From assembly GCA_014595895.1 (NCBI GenBank), contig JABUKB010000001.1:2024034-2088033 (forward strand): 64,000 nucleotides of DNA. Direction: 5' to 3'. This document shows, piece after piece, positions 18,864 through 27,596 of the stretch. The notes beneath the pieces were generated by a model. The model did not search any database. It saw only the letters and a list, made by a program, of their open reading frames with translations, and was not told the origin of the DNA. Made by a program: the position numbers and the translations under genes. How positions within the stretch are numbered: position 1 is the stretch's first letter; every line of letters begins with the position of its first letter. This DNA is from Lysinibacillus odysseyi. Its GTDB lineage: Bacteria; Bacillota; Bacilli; Bacillales_A; Planococcaceae.

Positions 18864-19298
18864 TTATGCTTGAATCGTACGCGCGATTTTTTCTGTTAAA
18901 CGTGTCGTTACTTTTGGTAATACCATTTTAATGATTGGATTTAATGCTACTTTTGCTAGACCGCCTGCTTCTGCTGCTACTGTGCCTGTCATTATGGTAT
19001 CAGTACCTTTCGCTTCTGCCTGGAATTGACCACTGCCTGAGAAGTTTTCATTAATGCCTTTAAATTCAAACTTGATATTATTCGGCTCATGCATTTCTAC
19101 GATATTTAACTCTACTTGCACCGTTTTTTTAATTCCCTTCATATTCCCTTCAAATGTCCAAACAGACTGATTGTCGTCTACTTGTTTATATTCCTTATAT
19201 GCAGGTACTAGTTTAGCCCATTTTTCTACGTGACTTACAAAATCCCAAACTTTTTCTACTTCTACTGGAACTGTTACTGTGTGCGATGCTTCTGCCAT
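18864..19298 (-). CDS. SRPBCC/CoxG-like small ligand-binding protein
   Basis: The 144-residue protein begins ASHTVTVPVEVEKVWDFVSH, the first strand and helix of the START/SRPBCC fold, and shows the CoxG-like SGxGxFxAEAKG and C-terminal amphipathic helix. These proteins bind hydrophobic ligands; CoxG is implicated in CO-dehydrogenase maturation, but no cox genes are near, so that role is not supported here. It is monogenic, flanked by terminators on both sides. Confidence 0.85.
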   Translation of the reverse strand: MAEASHTVTVPVEVEKVWDFVSHVEKWAKLVPAYKEYKQVDDNQSVWTFEGNMKGIKKTVQVELNIVEMHEPNNIKFEFKGINENFSGSGQFQAEAKGTDTIMTGTVAAEAGGLAKVALNPIIKMVLPKVTTRLTEKIARTIQA

Positions 19299-19456
19299 TG
19301 TGAATCCAACCTTCTGTATGTATTGAAATATATCTATTTCCTTTCACAGTATAGCATAAAATATATGGGCAGCTATTTTTTTAAGCAGCATTTCACGATA
19401 TCGTCATATCAGGCTCTTGGTACGCTGAAAAGGAAGTTTCCAATGAATGGTCAAAT

Positions 19457-19503
19457 AGAAAGAAGGCTATATCGCAGGTTGTTACCTATGATATAGCCTT
19501 CTC
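19457..19503 (-). terminator. Terminator of the siroheme/sulfite-reductase operon
   Basis: A 13-bp stem AGAAGGCTATATC / GATATAGCCTTCT lies about 40 nt past the sirC stop, followed on the minus strand by TTTCTATTT. A 160-bp gap then runs to the CoxG-like start. Confidence 0.8.
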
Positions 19504-19542
19504 TTTCACTACAGATTTAATGTCTTCTAAATCCGTTCTTTG

Positions 19543-20169
19543 TTACCCTGTCTCTACAGTCAGCATTTTCATATTTTCTAAAAATTCCGCTTGCCGGGTC
19601 GGATCGATATAGCGATTGTCTACTATATCTGTCAGGAGCTTACGTTTTTGTTTCTCCTCTAATCCAAGGGACAATATGCAGGCACGTGCCTGTTTGACGA
19701 ACAGTAAATACTGCTCAAATGCATCGTCAAAGTTTTGCATAACTTCATTGCGAATTTTTTTTGCTAATACTGGGCTTGCGCCTTCTGTGGACACAGCGAT
19801 GGACAATAATCCTTTTCGCCCTACTGCTGGAAAATAGAAATTACTATTCATTGGATCATCCACAATATTGACAAGTTGATTACTATGGCTTTCATAACCG
19901 ATTTGTTCATTGACAGCACGCAGATTCGTCGCAGCAATGACTAAAAAAGCCCCGATTGTGTCACCGTCTCGAAATGGTCGTTTTAGCCACTTGAGCTGCA
20001 TTTCATCCATCTTTTCAAACAGCGCTGCTAGCTTCGGGATGACATCAGGGCTAATAACCGTAACCTTTGCCCCTTCTGCCAGCAATGTTTGCACCCGGCG
20101 GTAAGCCACATTGCCGCCACCGATCACGATGCAGTTCTTTTGTTGTAAATTCACAGTAATCGGCAGCAT
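19543..20169 (-). CDS. sirC: Precorrin-2 dehydrogenase (siroheme synthesis, SirC/YlnF)
   Basis: This enzyme oxidises precorrin-2 to sirohydrochlorin with NAD. The Rossmann motif is CIVIGGGNVAYRRVQTLL (about 13-30). The family signature FYFPAVGRKGLLSIAVSTEGASPVLAKK follows. It lacks the methyltransferase half found in fused CysG, consistent with separate sumT and sirB in the same operon. It is the last gene of the operon, 11 bp after cysI, and is followed by a terminator. Confidence 0.93.
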   Translation of the reverse strand: MLPITVNLQQKNCIVIGGGNVAYRRVQTLLAEGAKVTVISPDVIPKLAALFEKMDEMQLKWLKRPFRDGDTIGAFLVIAATNLRAVNEQIGYESHSNQLVNIVDDPMNSNFYFPAVGRKGLLSIAVSTEGASPVLAKKIRNEVMQNFDDAFEQYLLFVKQARACILSLGLEEKQKRKLLTDIVDNRYIDPTRQAEFLENMKMLTVETG

Positions 20170-20180
20170 GTGTATTCCTC

Positions 20181-21914
20181 CTATACTCTTACAATGTTTT
20201 TATGGAAGTTTGTACCGTCTGTTGTTGCTGTTACATAGCCAGCGCGGATGACAAAGTCACCAAAACGTTCGCCTGCTATGCGCTCTACAGCATAGCTTGT
20301 TAAAATTTTACGCAATTCTGCTAAGATTTCTTCTTCGCCGATATTTTCACGATACAATTTATTTAGACGGTCACCTGTGTAGCCACCACCTAGATATAAA
20401 TTATACTTCCCTGGTCCTTTACCAATAAAACCAATTTCGCCCATTGCCGCACGTGAGCATCCATTTGGACATCCGCTCATACGGATGACAATCTCCTCTT
20501 CACGCAAGCCTACCTCATCTAAAATAACTTCAATCTTATCGATTAATGACGGTAAATAACGCTCTGCTTCAGCCATTGCCAATCCACAAGTCGGTAAGCT
20601 TACACAAGCAATCGAATTGCGTCGTAGAGCCGAGTAAAACTCACCAGCTGTAATATTATATTCCTTGATTAAGGCATCAATTTTCTTTTTCTTCTGTGAT
20701 GAAACGTTACCGATGACAAGGTTTTGGTTACCTGTCAAGCGGAATTCACCTGTATGCACCTTGGCGATTTCACGTAAGCCTGTTTTGAGCGGATAGCCCT
20801 CCACGTCTTTAATACGACCATTTTGAATGAATAATGTATAATGCCATTTGCCGTCATCACCTTTCACCCAGCCATAACGGTCTCCTGTGTGCTCAAATGT
20901 AAAGTCGCGTGCTTCCTGTACTTCCCAACCTAAACGGCGGTGTAACTCTTCTTTAAACCAATCTAAGCCACGCTTATCAATTGTATATTTGAAACGTGCG
21001 TTTTTACGCTCTTTACGGTTACCATAGTCACGCTGAATTGTAATAATTTTTTCCGCTGTTTCTAGCAGTTTATCTGGTGTAATAAAGCCGATTAAATGAC
21101 CTAGCTGAGGATACGTGGACTCATCCCCGTGTGTCATACCCATACCGCCACCAACTAGCACGTTAAACCCCGCTAACTGACCATCTTCTACAATGGCAAT
21201 AAAGCCGATGTCTTGCGAATAAATATCTGCATCATTGTGCGGAGGAATCGCTACACCAATTTTAAATTTACGTGGTAAATATAATGAGCCATAGATTGGT
21301 TCAATTTCTTCTTCAGCAGAATTTACTACCTTTTCACCATTTAACCATAACTCATGGTATGCACGTGTACGTGGCAGTAAGTGCTCGCTTAACTTTGCTG
21401 ACCAGTTGAACACTTCCTCATGTAGTTTTGATTGGTATGGGTTGGCATTGCACATAACATTCCGGTTTACGTCTCCACATGCTGCTAGTGAGTCTAGTAA
21501 CACATCATTAATGCCCTGCATAAAGGATTTTACATTCCATTTTAAGATGCCGTGCAATTGGAATGCTTGACGTGTTGTTAACTTTAATGTGCCATTTCCA
21601 ACCTCATCTGATAGCTGATCCATCACTAGCCATTGTTTCGGGGTTGCCACCCCACCTGGTGTGCGGACACGTACCATGAATTGGTAAGCTGGCTCTAATT
21701 TTTGTTTTGCACGTTCGTTTCGTAAATCACGATCATCTTGCAAGTAACTACCATGGAATTTCATCAAACGGTTATCGTCATCAGGAATTCCTGAACTAAT
21801 TGGATATTCCATTGTAGCTTGTAAAGTACCGCGTAAATAATTACTTTCTTCTTTAATGCGCTCTACATCACTAAAAGGTCCTTCTTGTGGTGGTAGTACG
21901 ATTTTTTCAGTCAT
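20181..21914 (-). CDS. cysI: Sulfite reductase (NADPH) hemoprotein, beta subunit
   Basis: CysI reduces sulfite to sulfide at a coupled siroheme and [4Fe-4S] centre, receiving electrons from CysJ. The cluster ligands appear as [13 protein letters not shown] (about 434-446) and [12 protein letters not shown] (about 479-490), the CX5C and CX3C pairs. Siroheme-binding arginines and [10 protein letters not shown] are present. The 577 residues are full length. It lies 12 bp after cysJ with a good AAGGGGG site. Siroheme synthesis genes in the same transcript match its cofactor need. Confidence 0.97.
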   Translation of the reverse strand: MTEKIVLPPQEGPFSDVERIKEESNYLRGTLQATMEYPISSGIPDDDNRLMKFHGSYLQDDRDLRNERAKQKLEPAYQFMVRVRTPGGVATPKQWLVMDQLSDEVGNGTLKLTTRQAFQLHGILKWNVKSFMQGINDVLLDSLAACGDVNRNVMCNANPYQSKLHEEVFNWSAKLSEHLLPRTRAYHELWLNGEKVVNSAEEEIEPIYGSLYLPRKFKIGVAIPPHNDADIYSQDIGFIAIVEDGQLAGFNVLVGGGMGMTHGDESTYPQLGHLIGFITPDKLLETAEKIITIQRDYGNRKERKNARFKYTIDKRGLDWFKEELHRRLGWEVQEARDFTFEHTGDRYGWVKGDDGKWHYTLFIQNGRIKDVEGYPLKTGLREIAKVHTGEFRLTGNQNLVIGNVSSQKKKKIDALIKEYNITAGEFYSALRRNSIACVSLPTCGLAMAEAERYLPSLIDKIEVILDEVGLREEEIVIRMSGCPNGCSRAAMGEIGFIGKGPGKYNLYLGGGYTGDRLNKLYRENIGEEEILAELRKILTSYAVERIAGERFGDFVIRAGYVTATTDGTNFHKNIVRV

Positions 21915-21926
21915 GATATTTCCCCC

Positions 21927-23723
21927 TTAGTACACATCACGTTGGTAACGTTTTTGTGTTTGCAATTCTTTAATGAAGTTTTCCGCTTCTTCGCGTGAAA
22001 CTTGTTTTTGTTGCTCTACTACTGTAATCAGTGCTTCATGCACGCTATGTCCTAATGTTTTTTCATCACCGCATAAATAAATTGTTGCGCCTTGCTCAAT
22101 CCAGTTGAACACTTCCTGTGCTTGCTCTAATAAACGGTGCTGCACGTAAATTTTTTCTTTTTGATCACGTGAGAACGCAATATTTAAATTCGTTAACACA
22201 TCATCTTTTAACCATTGTTGCAATTCTACTTGGTATAGGAAGTCTGTTACGAAATGCTGGTCACCAAAGAATAACCAAGATTTCCCCTCCGCTCCTTGCT
22301 CTTCCCGCTCTTGCAAGAATGAACGGAATGGTGCAATTCCTGTTCCAGCGCCGATCATAATAATCGGTGCCTCTGCTGCAGGTAATTTAAAGTTCGGGTT
22401 ACGCTTCACATAAACAGCCAATTTATCGCCAATTTCAATGTTCGATGCTACATCGCCTGATACAACACCTTCGCGGTAACGACCGTCTTGTTCATAGAAC
22501 ACTTTCCCGATTGTTAAATGTACCTCTTCCGGATAAGCTGTGTAGCTACTTGAAATCGAATATTCACGCGCTGGAATTTTGCGCAATTGCTCGACAAACT
22601 GCTGTGCCGTCCAGTTCCATGGGCCAAACTTTTCTACTACGTCTATCACATCGCGCCCATAGACAAATGACTTTAATGCCTCGCGATCTTCAAGCAATGC
22701 TGCAAATTCCGTGTTTCCTGTAAATGGCACAAACTTTGTTAATAATGTTTTTGATAAAGCTGTAATATCCAATTGCTTTAGAGCTTCTGATAATGCGAGC
22801 GATTTTCCATCTACTGACACCGTATCATCGTTAAATCCTAAGGTTTTTACTAATAGCTCTACTACTGCTGCGTTATTTTCAGGAATAATTGCTAAGCAAT
22901 CGCCTGGTTCATATGTGATACCCGAGTCTTCCAGAGAAAGTTCCAAATGGATCGTTTCTTTATTAGAACCACGTCCGTTTAAATTAATTTTTTCCAATAC
23001 TTCCGCGTAGTACGGATTGTTGCGTGAGTATTCTGTTTCGTTCGTTAATACCGTTATGTCGCTCGTTGTTTGACTCGTTGTCGCTGTCGTTGCTGTTGCT
23101 TGTTTTACTTGTTCAATCCAAGCGTTGGCTGCTTCTTGGTAGTCTACATCACAGTCAACACGTGGCACGATGCTTGTTGCCCCTAAAGCTTTTAAACGTT
23201 CATCGAAATCAATCCCTGTTTTACAATAAAACTCATAAGAGCTATCCCCGAGTGATAATACAGAATATTTTACACCCTCTAACTTTGGTGCACGCTTACT
23301 ATGTAAATATTCATAGAAGCTAATGGCCGTATCAGGTGGCTCTCCCTCGCCATGTGTACTTGCTACGATAAATAAATGATCCAATTTCTTTAAGTGGTTC
23401 GCTTTAAAGTCACCTGTAGAAGCTAATGTGACAACGTGATTTGGATCTTGCAATACCGTAGCTAACTTGTTAGCTACACCTTGCGCATTTCCTGTTTGCG
23501 ATGCATATAAAATCGTAATTTCTTTTGTTTGAACTGATGCTGTCTCTTCTTGCGCTTGAGATTCCCGAGCACCAGGAGCTACTGTGATTTCTTCAATCGT
23601 TGTAGTAGCTGACAAATAACCTGTTAACCAAAGCTTTTGCTGTGGGGTTAATTGCGGAAAAATTTCATTCAATAACTTTACTTGTTGTTCTGTAAATGGA
23701 CTATTGATTACTTGTAATGTCAC
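21927..23723 (-). CDS. cysJ: Sulfite reductase (NADPH) flavoprotein, alpha subunit
   Basis: CysJ carries electrons from NADPH through FAD and FMN to CysI. The flavodoxin domain (about 68-210) has ILYASQTGNAQGVANKL and STHGEGEPPDTA. The FAD domain has REYSISSS (about 384) and EVHLTIGKV. The NADPH domain has MIGAGTGIAPFRSFLQER and ends YQRDVY, the normal Tyr terminus. A GTG start follows GAGGGTACTCAC. It lies 21 bp downstream of the small YezD-like gene. Confidence 0.97.
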   Translation of the reverse strand: MTLQVINSPFTEQQVKLLNEIFPQLTPQQKLWLTGYLSATTTIEEITVAPGARESQAQEETASVQTKEITILYASQTGNAQGVANKLATVLQDPNHVVTLASTGDFKANHLKKLDHLFIVASTHGEGEPPDTAISFYEYLHSKRAPKLEGVKYSVLSLGDSSYEFYCKTGIDFDERLKALGATSIVPRVDCDVDYQEAANAWIEQVKQATATTATTSQTTSDITVLTNETEYSRNNPYYAEVLEKINLNGRGSNKETIHLELSLEDSGITYEPGDCLAIIPENNAAVVELLVKTLGFNDDTVSVDGKSLALSEALKQLDITALSKTLLTKFVPFTGNTEFAALLEDREALKSFVYGRDVIDVVEKFGPWNWTAQQFVEQLRKIPAREYSISSSYTAYPEEVHLTIGKVFYEQDGRYREGVVSGDVASNIEIGDKLAVYVKRNPNFKLPAAEAPIIMIGAGTGIAPFRSFLQEREEQGAEGKSWLFFGDQHFVTDFLYQVELQQWLKDDVLTNLNIAFSRDQKEKIYVQHRLLEQAQEVFNWIEQGATIYLCGDEKTLGHSVHEALITVVEQQKQVSREEAENFIKELQTQKRYQRDVY

Positions 23724-23744
23724 GTGAGTACCCTCGCTTTTTCT

Positions 23745-23891
23745 TTATTTCAAACGAATTTTTTCGTTTTTTTCAATTTGTACAACATAATTATCTTGAA
23801 CAACTAAAGTGATAGAGCCATATTGCATTTGGCTTACCATTTTTTTCACACTCTCTAATGTTTGATCAATGTTTTCCTTACGTGTACTCAT
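23745..23891 (-). CDS. YezD-like DUF2292 small protein in the sulfite-reduction operon
   Basis: The 48-residue frame reads MSTRKENIDQTLESVKKM, then MQYGSITLVVQDNYVVQIEK and NEKIRLK. The YGS(I/V)TxxxQD...VVQIEKxEKIRL pattern is that of DUF2292/YezD, often found with sulfate-assimilation genes. The ATG overlaps the last 14 nt of sirB behind GGGGAGAAGG, implying translational coupling. It lies between sirB and cysJ with no gap for a promoter. Function is unknown; a regulatory or assembly role in sulfite reduction is an inference from context. Confidence 0.88.
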   Translation of the reverse strand: MSTRKENIDQTLESVKKMVSQMQYGSITLVVQDNYVVQIEKNEKIRLK

Positions 23892-24630
23892 TTACCTTCT
23901 CCCCTTTTCCAATCAAAGTTCTAATTCGATCAATAAACACTCGCTGTACTTTGATGTCATACCCTAGGCAATTACACAACATAATGGCCTCATTTATTCG
24001 CTGAAGCCCGGTGATTTTTGTTTCCACATGCTGTTTTAGTAAACCTGAAAAAAGTAAGTATGGAATAATAAACGTTTTTCTATTTGTCTCTGCTAATTGT
24101 GTTAAGGACTGTTCAAAAGAGATGCCTTTGCCATACAAAAAACATATAGCTACTTGATGCAAGTGGGCACGTTTTTTTAGTCTTTCAGCTATTTCTCCTA
24201 AATCTCTCTCCACTGCTGGGTCACTGCTACCGCGCCCTATTAGCAGAACATTAGCGCCTGGTGTTTCCTCATTCAAATCCGTAATGCGCTCCTCTAACGT
24301 CGCAACTAATCGGTCATCAATGCCAAACGCCTCCCCAATGGTAAACTCAATGTGAGGAAATTGGTTTTTAGCCTGCGCTATTTCCTGGGGAATATCTTCT
24401 TTTAGGTGATTAGCTGAAAGCAGTAGAATGGGCGCTACAGCAATTTTTGTCGCTCCTTGTGCCACACATGCTTCTACTCCTTGTAAAATCGTTGGTTCGG
24501 CTAATTCCAGAAAACTAATTTGTTGAATCGGTACGTCTATTTCTCCTTTCACTTGTTCAATAAAACGGAGCGCTTCCTCAATTCCTGCTTTTACACGACT
24601 ACCATGTGCAACATATAAAAGAGCTTGCAT
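23878..24630 (-). CDS. sirB: Sirohydrochlorin ferrochelatase (SirB/CbiX family)
   Basis: SirB inserts Fe2+ into sirohydrochlorin to give siroheme. The active-site start LLYVAHGSRVKAGIEEAL (about 4-21) holds the metal-binding His. A second CbiX-like half begins at NVLLIGRGSSDPAVERDL, and ILLLSANHLKEDIP supplies the other conserved His. The length of 250 residues fits a two-domain SirB. CbiX cobalt chelatases look similar, but the neighbouring cysI favours siroheme. It overlaps the YezD-like gene by 14 nt. Confidence 0.92.
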   Translation of the reverse strand: MQALLYVAHGSRVKAGIEEALRFIEQVKGEIDVPIQQISFLELAEPTILQGVEACVAQGATKIAVAPILLLSANHLKEDIPQEIAQAKNQFPHIEFTIGEAFGIDDRLVATLEERITDLNEETPGANVLLIGRGSSDPAVERDLGEIAERLKKRAHLHQVAICFLYGKGISFEQSLTQLAETNRKTFIIPYLLFSGLLKQHVETKITGLQRINEAIMLCNCLGYDIKVQRVFIDRIRTLIGKGEKVNEYT

Positions 24631-24642
24631 AATTATCCCCCT

Positions 24643-25413
24643 TTACACAGATACACTTTTGAGCTGCTTATAATATTGCTCTTTTTCAAACCATTGAATT
24701 TTTTCACGCACATTTACTACATCTCCAACAACGATCATACTCGGATTTGCAATCTGTTCATTCTTAACAATATCTACAATCGTCTCGAGTGTACCTGTAA
24801 CGGTACGCTGCACTTCTGTCGTGCCCCAATGAATGAGCGCAACAGGCGTATGGGCTGGCTTGCCATTTTCAAGTAACTGTTCGCAAATATATGGCAGGTT
24901 GCCTACCCCCATATAAATTGCGAGCGTATCAATGCCTGTTAAGCTATGCCATTTAATCGAGTCATCCTTCCCTTCGCGCATATGACCTGTCACAATTGCA
25001 AAGCTCGAGCTATAATCGCGATGTGTCACAGGGATGCCAGCATAAGCGGGTGCTGCAATGCCTGCCGTAATTCCTGGTACTATTTCATATGGGATATCGG
25101 CGTCAGCTAATACTTCCGCCTCTTCTGCCCCGCGTCCAAATACAAAAGGATCGCCACCTTTTAAACGCGTTACGACTTTATGACGCCCAAGCTGTACTAA
25201 CAATGTATGAATTCTTTCTTGGATTACGCCATGATAATTTGGTAATTTGCCGACAAAAATCAGCTCTGCATCTGGTCTTGCGTGCTTTAATAATTCTTTA
25301 TTCACTAGACGATCATATAAAATGATATCTGCTTGCTGAATTGCTCGTAATCCCTTTACCGTAATTAAATCCGGATCGCCTGGACCTGCCCCGACAATAT
25401 ATACTTTGCCCAT
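24643..25413 (-). CDS. sumT: Uroporphyrinogen-III C-methyltransferase
   Basis: The enzyme methylates uroporphyrinogen III twice with SAM to form precorrin-2, the first committed step to siroheme. The SAM-binding start is VYIVGAGPGDPDLITVKG (about 3-20). LYDRLVN, RLKGGDPFVFGRGAEE and VPGITAGIAAPAYAGIP are the SUMT signatures. I chose the ATG behind GGGAGG; the longer frame adds 18 residues without support. It is the first gene of the operon, preceded by a leader with a terminator hairpin. Names cobA and ylnD are also in use. Confidence 0.95.
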   Translation of the reverse strand: MGKVYIVGAGPGDPDLITVKGLRAIQQADIILYDRLVNKELLKHARPDAELIFVGKLPNYHGVIQERIHTLLVQLGRHKVVTRLKGGDPFVFGRGAEEAEVLADADIPYEIVPGITAGIAAPAYAGIPVTHRDYSSSFAIVTGHMREGKDDSIKWHSLTGIDTLAIYMGVGNLPYICEQLLENGKPAHTPVALIHWGTTEVQRTVTGTLETIVDIVKNEQIANPSMIVVGDVVNVREKIQWFEKEQYYKQLKSVSV

Positions 25414-25420
25414 TTCTGTT

Positions 25421-25498
25421 CCTCCCTTTAAAATGCAAAAAAGCAATTTTAACCTATCGTCCGACAAATAAATGGTCTATAAACTAGATTAAAATTGC
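25421..25498 (-). promoter_or_regulatory. Terminator-like hairpin in the sumT operon leader (possible attenuator)
   Basis: On the minus strand the perfect arms GCAATTTTAA and TTAAAATTGC enclose 36 nt and are followed by TTTTTTGCATTTT. The hairpin lies between the promoter (25559-25587) and the sumT ribosome-binding site. Inside the loop TCTA/TAGA and ACC/GGT can pair further. Such a hairpin should stop most transcription unless it is relieved. It does not match the S-box that controls the equivalent B. subtilis operon. Confidence 0.6.
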
Positions 25499-25558
25499 CT
25501 CTATTGTGTATAGTCAGCAACTTGGTGTGTTGTGTTTATTAATTTAAATATTAAGAAT

Positions 25559-25587
25559 ACTATAAACATATAATACCTATTAGTCAA
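25559..25587 (-). promoter_or_regulatory. Sigma-A promoter of the sumT-sirB-cysJI-sirC operon
   Basis: TTGACT and TATAGT are separated by exactly 17 bp on the minus strand, about 140 nt upstream of sumT. The predicted start is near 25551. Confidence 0.75.
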
Positions 25588-25620
25588 CTATGTTTTAGGG
25601 GTTTAAAGGAAAATTTACAC

Positions 25621-25663
25621 AAAAAAGCCGGTTTATTTGCCTTTTTGACAAGTAAACCGACTT
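25621..25663 (-). terminator. Terminator after the 61-residue protein gene
   Basis: The stem AGTCGGTTTA / TAAACCGGCT (one G-U pair) is followed by TTTTTT on the minus strand, just past the stop codon. It insulates the sumT promoter downstream. Confidence 0.88.
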
Positions 25664-25666
25664 TTT

Positions 25667-25852
25667 CTATTCTCGTTCCAGTTGTTGGTAATCACGCATA
25701 TAAGGGCCTTCCTCCGCGACTGCTGAATGATAGAGTGCTTTTATCGCAAGATTTTTTTCCAAGCCCATTTCTTTTTTGAGTTTCTTTAATTCATCATGTA
25801 ATTCGCGGTGCTCATTGATTAATTTCAACATGACAGTTTTTGAATATTTCAT
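25667..25852 (-). CDS. Hypothetical 61-residue protein
   Basis: The small charged protein (MKYSKTVMLKLINEHREL) is mostly predicted helix, with a heptad-like LINEHRELHDELKKLKKEM stretch. AAGGAGAAG lies 9 nt before the ATG and a terminator follows, so it is probably a real gene. It is the second gene after the RlmI-like methyltransferase, 13 bp downstream. I recognise no family; it lacks the SQELD motif of Spo0E-type proteins. Confidence 0.7.
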   Translation of the reverse strand: MKYSKTVMLKLINEHRELHDELKKLKKEMGLEKNLAIKALYHSAVAEEGPYMRDYQQLERE

Positions 25853-25865
25853 CTGTATCTTCTCC

Positions 25866-27059
25866 TTATTGCACCTGTAGTATGACTACTTTCAAATAAT
25901 TAAATTCCGGGAAATTATGGGGTGTACGGAAATCTTCCGGTAACTGGTGTTGCTCTAGGATTTTATAGCCTTTGCTTGCTTGCTTGCATGCTTTATCAAT
26001 AAATGATTTAAACTTTTTCATATCAAAGCTTGCATTATTTGTGGAAGCAATAATTATTCCGTTATCTGCCGTAATATTTAATGCATCCTGCAATAATTTT
26101 GGATAGTCCTTCGCCGTACTAAACGTCATCTTTTTCGTGCGGGCAAAGCTAGGTGGATCTAACACAACTACGTCAAATTTTAAATGATGACGCGCTGCAT
26201 AGCTAAAGTAATCAAAGACATTCATCACTTTAATATACTGTGATTCATAGTCGATTCCGTTCACTGCAAATTGCTCGATTGTTTTCGCTAGGCTGCGTTT
26301 TGCCAAATCGACACTTGTTGTACTCGTTGCCCCGCCTAATGCGGCTGCTACGGAAAAGGCACCTGTATAAGAAAATGTATTCAGAACTGTTTTATCCATC
26401 GAATAATGATCACGCAATGCCTTGCGCACATTGCGCTGATCTAAAAAGATGCCCGTCATGGCGCCGTCATTTAAGTCCACAGCGAAGTTCATACCGTTTT
26501 CTTGAATGATTAAAGGGAACTCGCCTTTTTCCCCTGAGACATAGTCATCCTGTTCCACATATTGCCCATTTGTATTGAAACGTAGTTTTTCATAAATACC
26601 GCGTGTATCAAGTGCCTTATTTAACGCTTCATATACCATTTCTCGGAATGTATAAATGCCCTCACTATACCAGCTCACCATATAAAAACCATCGAAGTAA
26701 TCGATTGTTAAACCGCCGATGCCGTCTCCTTCTCCGTTCAATACGCGAAAAGCTGTCGTATCTTCTGCATCATAAAAATTCGCACGTTTTTCAGCTGCTT
26801 CTCGTATTTTTTTCGTAAAGAAACGTACATCGATCACTTCTTTTTGCTTGCGTGATAGCACCCAGCCTATCCCTTTATTTTGTTCTCCATAATAACCTGT
26901 TGCTATATAGCCACCATGTGCATCCACTAAATGCACAATCGCCCCTTCCTCAATCGGTACCTCAGGCATATCCACTGCTTCTTTTAAAATCAAAGGAAAG
27001 CCATTTGTCATTTGTTTAATAAATTTTGGTTTTACGTATATTTCGCGTATAAGTTCCAT
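25866..27059 (-). CDS. RlmI-like 23S rRNA (cytosine-C5) methyltransferase
   Basis: The 397-residue class I SAM methyltransferase has an N-terminal PUA domain (about 1-75), the EEHVB-like middle domain, and a Rossmann core with VLNTFSYTGAFSVAAALGG (about 222-240). The catalytic segment is VVVLDPPSFARTKK (about 298-311). RlmI (YccW) methylates C1962 of E. coli 23S rRNA; the site here is inferred. The protein has no Cys in the DPPSF motif itself, as in other RlmI proteins. It is followed by a small gene of unknown role. Confidence 0.85.
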   Translation of the reverse strand: MELIREIYVKPKFIKQMTNGFPLILKEAVDMPEVPIEEGAIVHLVDAHGGYIATGYYGEQNKGIGWVLSRKQKEVIDVRFFTKKIREAAEKRANFYDAEDTTAFRVLNGEGDGIGGLTIDYFDGFYMVSWYSEGIYTFREMVYEALNKALDTRGIYEKLRFNTNGQYVEQDDYVSGEKGEFPLIIQENGMNFAVDLNDGAMTGIFLDQRNVRKALRDHYSMDKTVLNTFSYTGAFSVAAALGGATSTTSVDLAKRSLAKTIEQFAVNGIDYESQYIKVMNVFDYFSYAARHHLKFDVVVLDPPSFARTKKMTFSTAKDYPKLLQDALNITADNGIIIASTNNASFDMKKFKSFIDKACKQASKGYKILEQHQLPEDFRTPHNFPEFNYLKVVILQVQ

Positions 27060-27179
27060 CGAGTCATCCTTACTATATTTAATCTATCTATTATGGCACG
27101 TTTTATGGCAAAAAGCGATGATAGCAGTTAACTATTCCCTTTTATTCCACTAAAATAAACGTATTGAGGTGGTGATATA

Positions 27180-27542
27180 ATGCAGCAACGAACAGAAAAG
27201 CTATGGCGTGAAGAAAAATACCGCGTCATGTTCCATAGTCAAAAACACTATAATCTAATTCGACAAGCGATGCGTCAGGAACTTCCTTACGCAGACATCA
27301 AACAGCTGATTGCCGACGCCTTATTACAGACCCCTACAGTAGGCAGTATGCGCAATGCCTGTCAACATATGTGGGGTTATTTTCGAAAAACGGCTACTAT
27401 AGAAGAAAAGGAACATTACAACGAACTCATTCAAAAGGCAGAGTACCAAAACCTGCTTTCTTTCTTACAACAAACAGCAATTAAATATGAAGTAACATAT
27501 TTACAGGAAAGCACCATTTTACAGCTTCCTGACCGTAAATAA
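27180..27542 (+). CDS. YbgA/DUF1722 family protein
   Basis: The 120-residue all-helical protein has KYRVMFHSQKHYNLIRQAM near its N-terminus, close to the YbgA signature K(Y/H)xxMxHSxxxYxxLGR. GAGGTGGTGATATA precedes the ATG. In some bacteria this domain is linked to photolyase or DUF523, but no such partner is here. Function is unknown. A bidirectional terminator separates it from the convergent opuAC. Confidence 0.78.
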   Translation: MQQRTEKLWREEKYRVMFHSQKHYNLIRQAMRQELPYADIKQLIADALLQTPTVGSMRNACQHMWGYFRKTATIEEKEHYNELIQKAEYQNLLSFLQQTAIKYEVTYLQESTILQLPDRK

Positions 27543-27548
27543 CCATAT

Positions 27549-27596
27549 AAAAAAGCTGTTCATAGCTTCATGTGCTATGAACAGCTTCCTTTTTAT
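27549..27596. terminator. Bidirectional terminator between the YbgA-family gene and opuAC
   Basis: A perfect 13-bp stem AGCTGTTCATAGC / GCTATGAACAGCT has flanking A and T runs between convergent genes. Confidence 0.92.

Noticed and set aside
18864..19298. CoxG role in CO-dehydrogenase maturation
   Set aside because: No CO-dehydrogenase or molybdopterin genes are nearby; only the fold can be supported.
25421..25498. Leader of sumT as an S-box or T-box
   Set aside because: It lacks the S-box core (GGTGGAGGG, CCCGGCAACC) and the T-box core (GGGTGGTACCGCG), both of which are obvious elsewhere in this window.
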